Shown here: positions 5,048-9,563 of the stretch, piece by piece
How positions within the stretch are numbered: the stretch's first letter is position 1
How the letters are laid out: each line of letters opens with the position of its first letter
The notes under the pieces: generated by a model
Database searches by the model: none
What the model was told of the DNA's origin: nothing
The model's input: the letters and a program-made list of their open reading frames with translations, nothing else
Position numbers and translations under genes: made by a program
Source of the DNA: Gammaproteobacteria bacterium
GTDB lineage: Bacteria > Pseudomonadota > Gammaproteobacteria > Xanthomonadales > Rhodanobacteraceae
Direction of reading: 5' to 3'
Assembly: GCA_005877675.1 (NCBI GenBank)
Contig: VBNZ01000184.1
Location: 1-9,563 of the forward strand
DNA: 9,563 nt

Positions 5048-7531
5048 TCAGTTATTCGTTGTGCTGCCATGAGCGACAGATGCGGCTGCTGCGCCAGAAC
5101 CGTCGCCAAGGTGCTCTTTCAGAAAAGCTGCGATTGCGGGATAAGCAATCTCAAGATTCTTGAAAGTCGCAATGCCATGACCTTCTCCTTCGAGTCGGAT
5201 GACGGCCGGGGGGCGGCCCGCAAGATTCAGCATGCGAATCAGACGGCGAGCATTCTCATAGTCCACGCGTTCGTCTTCGGTGCCATGGACAATCAGCACG
5301 GGCGCCTTGAGATCATCTACGCGGTAAACCGGCGAGATGCGCGCGATATTGTCCGGATGCGCGATGGGGTCACCGATGTATTTCTCGAGAATTTTGCGTC
5401 CTGCTGCACTGTATGCCGCGTCGCTGGCTGTGAAAGAAAGCGTCCAATCGGTGGGCCCTGAAATAGAAAGCACGCAGCGGAAACGATCGGGGTGTCGAAC
5501 CGCCGATTGCAGCGCGGAGTATCCGCCGTAGCTCGTTCCCATGGCGCACATGCGGTTCGCATCAAGCGGGTACTTGCTCAACACCGCATCGACCGCCGCA
5601 TCGACGTCGTCTTCGATCGCCGACCCGAAATTTCCTAACCCCGCCTTGCGATAAGCCGTGCCGTAGCCCTCCGAGCCGCGAAAATTGATTTGGAGCACTG
5701 CATAGCCGAGGCTTGCGAGAAATTGCACTTCGGGATCAAAGTGCCGCTCATCGCGCGCGCCGATTGGACCGCCATGCGCGAGTACGATCATCGGCTTCTT
5801 GCCTGGTGTATTCGGTACGGTGAGATAGGCTTCGATAGGAAGTCCGTCTTTGCCATTCGCTTTGACAACGATACTGGGCAGCCACTTGTGCTTGGAAAGG
5901 CTCGGCACGGCCTCGTCTACCAGCGATGCGCGATGAAGCTGCGTGTTGAGTTGATACAGCGCAAAGGGATAGTCGCTGCCGTCGACGCCAAGTACCGCAA
6001 CCTTGCCGCCATCATCGCGAGCAAGCATAACGGCTGTCCTGTCCGGGAACGCCGTCGTAATGAGATCATTGAGATGACGGTTTTCGTCGTCGAAATATCC
6101 GACTACGAGGTGTCCCGCATCGTAATAGGTGGCGCCGATCGGACTTCCAGCTCGGTTGAAGACGACGCCTTCAGCATCAGTACTTTCGCGCGAAAATAGC
6201 GTCTGCGTGATCTTCTTCTGCTGCGGATCGAATGCGACGAAATCGCGTTGGCTGCGCCCCGAATCCGAAAATCCGTAAATGAGATTGCCGTCTGTTGACA
6301 GGCGGTACGGCCAGAAATAGATATCGCCATCATTATTGAATCGCATCAGCTCGCGGTACTCGCCTGCACCGCCGTAAAACAGCGAATTCTGTTTATCTAC
6401 TGTAGTCAGCGCGGCGCGAATCTGTCCGGAGCCGTCGGTGAACCATGCGAAATCGTCGTTTAATCCCTTATTGAGGCGACTTTCGTACGCATGACTGGAC
6501 TGCTTCATTGTAGTTTCGCTACGAATGTCGATGCGATGAACCATGCGCTTGCCGAACGGGCTGGAGCTCGCAACAAGCAATTGCGTCGGATCGCCTGGAA
6601 TCGCGCCGACTACCTTTGCCATATAAGGCAGATTGAAATTCTTGAAAGTGCGACCTTTCGCGCCGTCCTCGATCTGGACAATGATGATGAAATTGTCCTC
6701 GCCGCGTTCGCCCAGGCTTGCTATGAGAGTTCGATTTCCGAGCCAGCGCAACGAGGCAACGGCAAAGGGCGGATTGACAAGGCGCCGCGCATCCGAAGCA
6801 CGCAAGTCGATCAGATCGATCCCCCATTTGCCTTTTTCGTAAATGGATTCGGCCAGCAGGTCCCCTTCGGGATTGAGGGTGACGGAAGAAACCCGACTTG
6901 CCTGCCAAAGCTCTTGAATCGATATCGATGGTTGTTCGGATTTGGGTAGCTCAGCGGCTTTGTCGAGATCCGCGAGTTTCTTCTCGGGATGCACCGCACG
7001 AGCCTTGCGGTACATTTCCACAAAGGGGTCCGGGTAGTGGCCCACATAGACAAAAGGCAACTGGCCTGCGGACGGAAAACTGGTTTCGAGCCAGTCCAAT
7101 GCACCTAACGCACGATCTGCAGTACGCATGCGGCTGCGCGTACCACTAACGCTCCGGAACAAAAGGTCTCCCGGATAGTTGACCACGCCGGCCTTTACGT
7201 CAAATTTGAATTCCGCATCGTCGGAGACTTCGTAGAAGTAGTTGCTACTCAACCCAACTCGATCCCAGCGGTACTGGCCCGCTGCGACGGCATAGATTTT
7301 CGTTGTCACTCCCGAGTTCAGATCTGAGATTTTGGCGGACGCGAAATAGTTGCCCTCGCGCTGTACGCGCACGTAGTGGAGCGAAGTAAGCGTGTTCACC
7401 GACACGAGCAGCAGGCCCTCATCGGGTCTGAGTTTGATCTGCGAATTCGGATCTATTTCGCGTAAGAAAGCTTGTGCGTTTGAAGACAGCAACAACACCC
7501 ACAACACCGCCACAATGATGTGTATAAGCAT
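5048..7531 (-). CDS. exported S9 family serine peptidase (prolyl oligopeptidase / acylaminoacyl-peptidase type)
   Basis: From the ATG at 7531 the protein has 827 residues and starts with a signal peptide (hydrophobic 2-17, likely cut after NAQA). A GTG at 7558 in the same frame would add nine residues; neither start has a strong ribosome site, and ATG is chosen for the signal peptide. Residues about 150-550 have the repeated short beta-strand pattern of a beta-propeller, such as SVTLNPEGDLLAESIYEKGK and SLRWLGNRTLIAS. The C-terminal part is an alpha/beta hydrolase: oxyanion motif HGGP (586-589), nucleophile GTSYGGYS with Ser667, Asp753 in HGTEDERV, and His785 in GEGHG. The complete triad predicts an active enzyme that cleaves short peptides after proline or removes N-terminal blocked residues, in the periplasm or outside the cell. 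Proteins of this layout are common in Xanthomonadales-like bacteria. The gene is divergent from the broken cupin gene. Subfamily and exact substrate cannot be told from sequence alone. Confidence 0.93.
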   Translation of the reverse strand: MLIHIIVAVLWVLLLSSNAQAFLREIDPNSQIKLRPDEGLLLVSVNTLTSLHYVRVQREGNYFASAKISDLNSGVTTKIYAVAAGQYRWDRVGLSSNYFYEVSDDAEFKFDVKAGVVNYPGDLLFRSVSGTRSRMRTADRALGALDWLETSFPSAGQLPFVYVGHYPDPFVEMYRKARAVHPEKKLADLDKAAELPKSEQPSISIQELWQASRVSSVTLNPEGDLLAESIYEKGKWGIDLIDLRASDARRLVNPPFAVASLRWLGNRTLIASLGERGEDNFIIIVQIEDGAKGRTFKNFNLPYMAKVVGAIPGDPTQLLVASSSPFGKRMVHRIDIRSETTMKQSSHAYESRLNKGLNDDFAWFTDGSGQIRAALTTVDKQNSLFYGGAGEYRELMRFNNDGDIYFWPYRLSTDGNLIYGFSDSGRSQRDFVAFDPQQKKITQTLFSRESTDAEGVVFNRAGSPIGATYYDAGHLVVGYFDDENRHLNDLITTAFPDRTAVMLARDDGGKVAVLGVDGSDYPFALYQLNTQLHRASLVDEAVPSLSKHKWLPSIVVKANGKDGLPIEAYLTVPNTPGKKPMIVLAHGGPIGARDERHFDPEVQFLASLGYAVLQINFRGSEGYGTAYRKAGLGNFGSAIEDDVDAAVDAVLSKYPLDANRMCAMGTSYGGYSALQSAVRHPDRFRCVLSISGPTDWTLSFTASDAAYSAAGRKILEKYIGDPIAHPDNIARISPVYRVDDLKAPVLIVHGTEDERVDYENARRLIRMLNLAGRPPAVIRLEGEGHGIATFKNLEIAYPAIAAFLKEHLGDGSGAAAASVAHGSTTNN

Positions 7532-7562
7532 AAATCCGCAATTAGAGTTGTGTGACACCTAA

Positions 7563-7586
7563 GGACTGCTCCGATCGGTCCAGTCC
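7563..7586. promoter_or_regulatory. 24-bp near-perfect palindrome ahead of the S9 peptidase gene, candidate operator
   Basis: GGACTG (7563-7568) and CAGTCC (7581-7586) flank the palindrome CCGATCGG (7571-7578). Two of the twelve symmetrical positions mismatch. There is no loop, so a DNA-binding dimer is a better explanation than an RNA hairpin. It sits 32-55 bases upstream of the peptidase ATG, where a repressor could block transcription or translation start. Confidence 0.45.
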
Positions 7587-7606
7587 GCCCCTGGCATCGA
7601 TCGTAT

Positions 7607-7620
7607 TTGACGCGGGTCAA
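7607..7620. promoter_or_regulatory. FNR/FixK/CRP-family-like box in the divergent intergenic region
   Basis: The site reads TTGACGCGGGTCAA, that is TTGAC-N4-GTCAA, or TTGA-N6-TCAA, which is the FixK/FNR/ANR-type half-site arrangement. Its centre is about 24 bases upstream of a TAAACT element (7637-7642) that could serve as a -10 for the cupin gene. That places the box near, but not exactly at, the usual class II activator position. It could also act on the S9 peptidase gene transcribed the other way. The match is visible; regulation is inferred. Confidence 0.4.
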
Positions 7621-7717
7621 TTTGGCTAGGCTGCGGTAAACTCCAACTCACGCGGCAGCGACCGCTTACCAAGCGTCAGGCGGCAAAACTAAGCCTCCGG
7701 GCGACTGGAGCATTCGC

Positions 7718-8093
7718 ATGAAGTCTCAATTTCCTACCGCGCACGAGTATTCAGCGGAGACGGCGCGCTATCCTGCTTTGACTGTCGTTGATATTCGCGC
7801 GGAACAAGCCGCAGTAACTGAGTCCTATCGCAACCAGGTTCTGGTCGATGTCAACGCGGACTGCATGCGGTTAGCTGTGTTCGAAGGTGAGTATCGTTGG
7901 CATCACCATCCAGATTCTGACGAGCTGTTCGCAAATCGATCTTGCGGATGGCAATCGCATAGAACTTACCGAATGGCAAAGCGTTGTCATCCCGGCCGGT
8001 ACAGTGCATCGAACACGCGCTATCGGACGCACTGTCAACCTCACCTGCGAAAAGAGCGGTGCACAGACCGTCTTCGTCGAGTCTGCTGCGTAG
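7718..8093 (+). pseudogene. small cupin-domain protein, broken by a short out-of-frame deletion
   Basis: The ATG at 7718 is preceded by GGAG with a seven-base spacer. The first 71 residues run in frame and end in cupin motif 1, GEYRWHHHPDSDELF, carrying the metal-binding His-x-His...Glu set. From 7932 the protein continues in another frame as QIDLADGNRIELTEWQ, VVIPAGTVHRTRAIGR and VNLTCEKSG up to a TAG at 8091-8093. This second piece holds cupin motif 2 (P-A-G-x2-H). Relatives usually have about seven residues of the LVLEGxL type between the two pieces, so about 20 bases seem to be missing at 7930-7932. The intact protein would be about 125 residues: a single-domain, probably metal-binding cupin of unknown substrate. 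The existing first frame reads through nonsense to 8164. Both motifs are well kept, so the break is recent or artefactual. Confidence 0.8.
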
Positions 8094-8516
8094 CTATTCT
8101 CTCAAGCGACGATATCCGCCTACGAAAAAGCGGGATCAAAGGCAAAGCAGAATCAAGTTTTTAGCGACGGCGGGTACGTAAAAGGATGTACCACTTTTGC
8201 GTAATAGCTTGGTTCTCCGGACTGGCTCTGCGCAGAAGATTGGACGAGCTTTGACGCTTTGATTTTGATGTGGATTTTTTAGCAACCGAGAGGTACACGC
8301 AAAGACGGCCACATCGTCGATGACTCAACCTACTACGATCGAAAAATGCCGTAGCCCGATCGCTGCATGGAAGCTTCGAACTCAAGGAGCCCAGCGCTTC
8401 GCTAACTGTGCACCTCGAAGACGCGCGGAGCGGACGACGATCCGTCTCGTCGCGCAACTCTCTTGCGTCGACCCAACCACAACTGTCTAGTTGGAAAATA
8501 CTCGTTTCGAATCGAA
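8094..8516. other. stretch without a convincing gene
   Basis: About 420 bases lie between the cupin remnant and the 3' end of the LacI gene. The open frames here, such as a 98-residue minus frame (8457-8161) and a 57-residue plus frame from the ATG at 8320, have no recognisable motif and no good ribosome site. The base pattern is more AT-rich in places (for example 8255-8285) than the flanking genes. It contains one inverted repeat (8175-8203) and a 10-base palindrome TCTGCGCAGA (8227-8236). I see no intrinsic terminator, tRNA or transposase remnant. Both neighbouring genes end toward this region, so it is an inter-terminal gap and could hold decayed coding sequence. Confidence 0.5.
8175..8203. 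repeat. imperfect inverted repeat 3' of the cupin remnant
   Basis: TACGTAAAAG (8175-8184) and CTTTTGCGTA (8194-8203) pair over ten positions, one as a G/T wobble, around a nine-base loop. It may form an RNA hairpin at the end of the cupin transcript or that of the convergent LacI gene. The T-rich arm is inside the stem and no separate T run follows, so it is not a normal intrinsic terminator. Confidence 0.35.
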
Positions 8517-9521
8517 TTAGGTGGCGCGCAGCACCAGGCTGCTCGGCAGCGTCTCCGACTTGACCTTCTCGCCACGAAAAAGCGCGAGCGCCTTGCGCGC
8601 CAGCAACATGCCGCCCTCGTGCCAGTTTTGATGCACGGAAGAAAGCGGCGGAATGAATGCTGCGCCGAGAGGCGTGTCGTCGTAGCCGATCACGGATACG
8701 TCCTTCGGTATTCGCAGTCCGAGCTCGAGCAGTGCGCGAATCGCGCCCATCGCCAGCGCATCGCTGCAGGTGAAGATCGCGTCAAAGCGCACCTTCTTGC
8801 GCACCAGCGACTGCGCCGCCTTGGCGCCGGATTCAATCGTAAACGGCCGGCAGCTGACAACCACCGGCGCTATGCCGCGGCGCTTGAGGAACTCGGAAAA
8901 TCCGGCGAGGCGCTCAGCCATCTCCGGATGGTCAGTGTCGCCGATGAAGACCGGATGGCGCCGGCCAAGTGAAACAAAGCGCTCGGCCACGCTGGCGCCG
9001 CCGGAGTGGTTGTCGCTGCCGACGACGATGTGCTGGTCGCCGGGGCTAGGCGCTCCCCACACGACCATCGGCAAGCGCAGCCGGTCGAAAACGTGGACTG
9101 CCTGCAGCTTGGCACCCTGTCCGAGCAAGATCACCGCATCCGCTGCATGTACGGCGGGCGCGAATGCACCCTGACGCGTCGTGAGCAACACACTGTAGTT
9201 CACCGCAGCCAGCTCTTGCGCAATGCCGCCCAGCAACGCGAGCGGATACGGATCGGACATCGGCCGGTTGACGCTTGGAGTCATCTCGACGATCACCGCG
9301 ATCGTCTGGCTGTGCCGCAGACGCAGGTTGCGCGCGCTGACATTAAACCGGTAACCGTGATCGGCAGCGATCGTACGCACGCGCTCGCGTGTCTGTGCGC
9401 TCACCACGCCGTTCTCGCTCAAAGCGCGCGATACGGTGATCTTGGATACACCTGCGAGCGCGGCGAGATCGGCCATCGTCATTGGTCCTGTCGCCTCGGC
9501 CGTGCGCCTGCGCTTGCTCAT
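8517..9521 (-). CDS. LacI/GalR family transcriptional regulator
   Basis: The ATG at 9521 is chosen over the one at 9530, because GAGGA lies eight bases before it while it would abut the upstream ATG. This gives 334 residues. Residues about 14-60 are the LacI-type helix-turn-helix (MTMADLAALAGVSKITVSRAL, then RERVRTIAADHGYRFN), with a hinge-helix segment NVSARNLR. The rest is a periplasmic-binding-protein-like effector domain (TIAVIVEMTP, DAIFTCSDALAMGAIRAL, and the signature DVSVIGYDDTPLGAAFIPPLSSV). Members usually repress sugar or related catabolic genes until a small ligand binds. The ligand and target cannot be told. Only 42 bases upstream are visible and no operator can be seen in them. 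The downstream neighbour is the broken cupin, transcribed toward it, so there is no clear local target. Confidence 0.93.
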   Translation of the reverse strand: MSKRRRTAEATGPMTMADLAALAGVSKITVSRALSENGVVSAQTRERVRTIAADHGYRFNVSARNLRLRHSQTIAVIVEMTPSVNRPMSDPYPLALLGGIAQELAAVNYSVLLTTRQGAFAPAVHAADAVILLGQGAKLQAVHVFDRLRLPMVVWGAPSPGDQHIVVGSDNHSGGASVAERFVSLGRRHPVFIGDTDHPEMAERLAGFSEFLKRRGIAPVVVSCRPFTIESGAKAAQSLVRKKVRFDAIFTCSDALAMGAIRALLELGLRIPKDVSVIGYDDTPLGAAFIPPLSSVHQNWHEGGMLLARKALALFRGEKVKSETLPSSLVLRAT

Positions 9522-9529
9522 GGGTTCCA

Positions 9530-9534
9530 TCCTC
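9530..9534 (-). promoter_or_regulatory. ribosome binding site deciding the LacI-family start
   Basis: The minus strand reads GAGGA, eight bases before the ATG at 9521-9519. The in-frame ATG at 9530 overlaps this site and is too close to be served by it. Confidence 0.55.
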
Positions 9535-9563
9535 GCCGGATCGAGTGCGGCGCATGGGTGCGA

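Noticed and set aside
7887..8093. Independent small gene starting at GTG 7887
   Set aside because: Its first roughly 15 codons are the shadow of cupin motif 1. Only the part from 7932 is real cupin sequence, so it is the 3' half of the broken cupin gene rather than a separate gene.
8161..8457. 98-residue minus-strand frame
   Set aside because: It needs a TTG start with no clear ribosome site, is rich in Ser/Arg/Lys, and has no recognised motif.
1..9563. CRISPR array, tRNA/rRNA, insertion sequence or prophage
   Set aside because: No regularly spaced direct repeats, cloverleaf, transposase or integrase motifs, or phage structural genes were seen on either strand.

Overview
The sequence is GC-rich and densely coded. 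Its gene types fit a free-living proteobacterium, most likely a gammaproteobacterium of the Xanthomonadales/Steroidobacterales kind: a c-di-GMP signalling protein next to an exported cupredoxin, a large exported S9 peptidase, a slipin, a DUF2169-like lipoprotein and a LacI-type regulator. That assignment is inference from gene content; there is no rRNA or other marker gene. I see no tRNA, CRISPR array, insertion sequence, integrase or phage gene.

Layout, left to right. (1) Positions 1-2101, minus strand: one large membrane-bound sensor/GGDEF/EAL gene, cut by the window edge and broken by a frameshift near 1098-1105. Its GGDEF signature is degenerate and its visible EAL motifs are intact, so the intact ancestor was probably a c-di-GMP phosphodiesterase. 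(2) 2113-2769, minus: a small exported cupredoxin with an amicyanin-like C-x2-H-x2-M copper loop, 11 bases upstream of the sensor gene and probably co-transcribed with it. (3) 2770-3024: a regulatory gap with a repeated ACCGGT palindrome upstream of the cupredoxin operon and a clear intrinsic terminator for the next gene. (4) 3025-3987, minus: a lipoprotein with a DUF2169-like domain. (5) 4129-4908, minus: a slipin/stomatin (SPFH) membrane protein. (6) 5048-7531, minus: an exported prolyl-oligopeptidase-family (S9) serine peptidase. (7) 7532-7717: a divergent intergenic region with a 24-bp near-palindrome and an FNR/FixK-like box. (8) 7718-8093, plus: a small cupin gene broken by a short out-of-frame deletion. 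(9) 8094-8516: a stretch with no convincing gene. (10) 8517-9521, minus: a LacI/GalR-family repressor whose target lies outside the window.

The most coherent functional unit is the cupredoxin plus sensor/phosphodiesterase pair. An exported copper protein encoded just ahead of a receptor with a large periplasmic sensing region suggests a periplasmic redox or copper input to c-di-GMP turnover, but this is an inference from gene order. The other notable point is that two genes (GGDEF/EAL and cupin) each lost a short, non-multiple-of-three segment while the rest of each frame stayed well preserved. This points to recent pseudogenisation or to assembly or base-calling error. I do not find a clear, novel multi-gene defence or mobile system here; the remaining genes are ordinary housekeeping or accessory genes.
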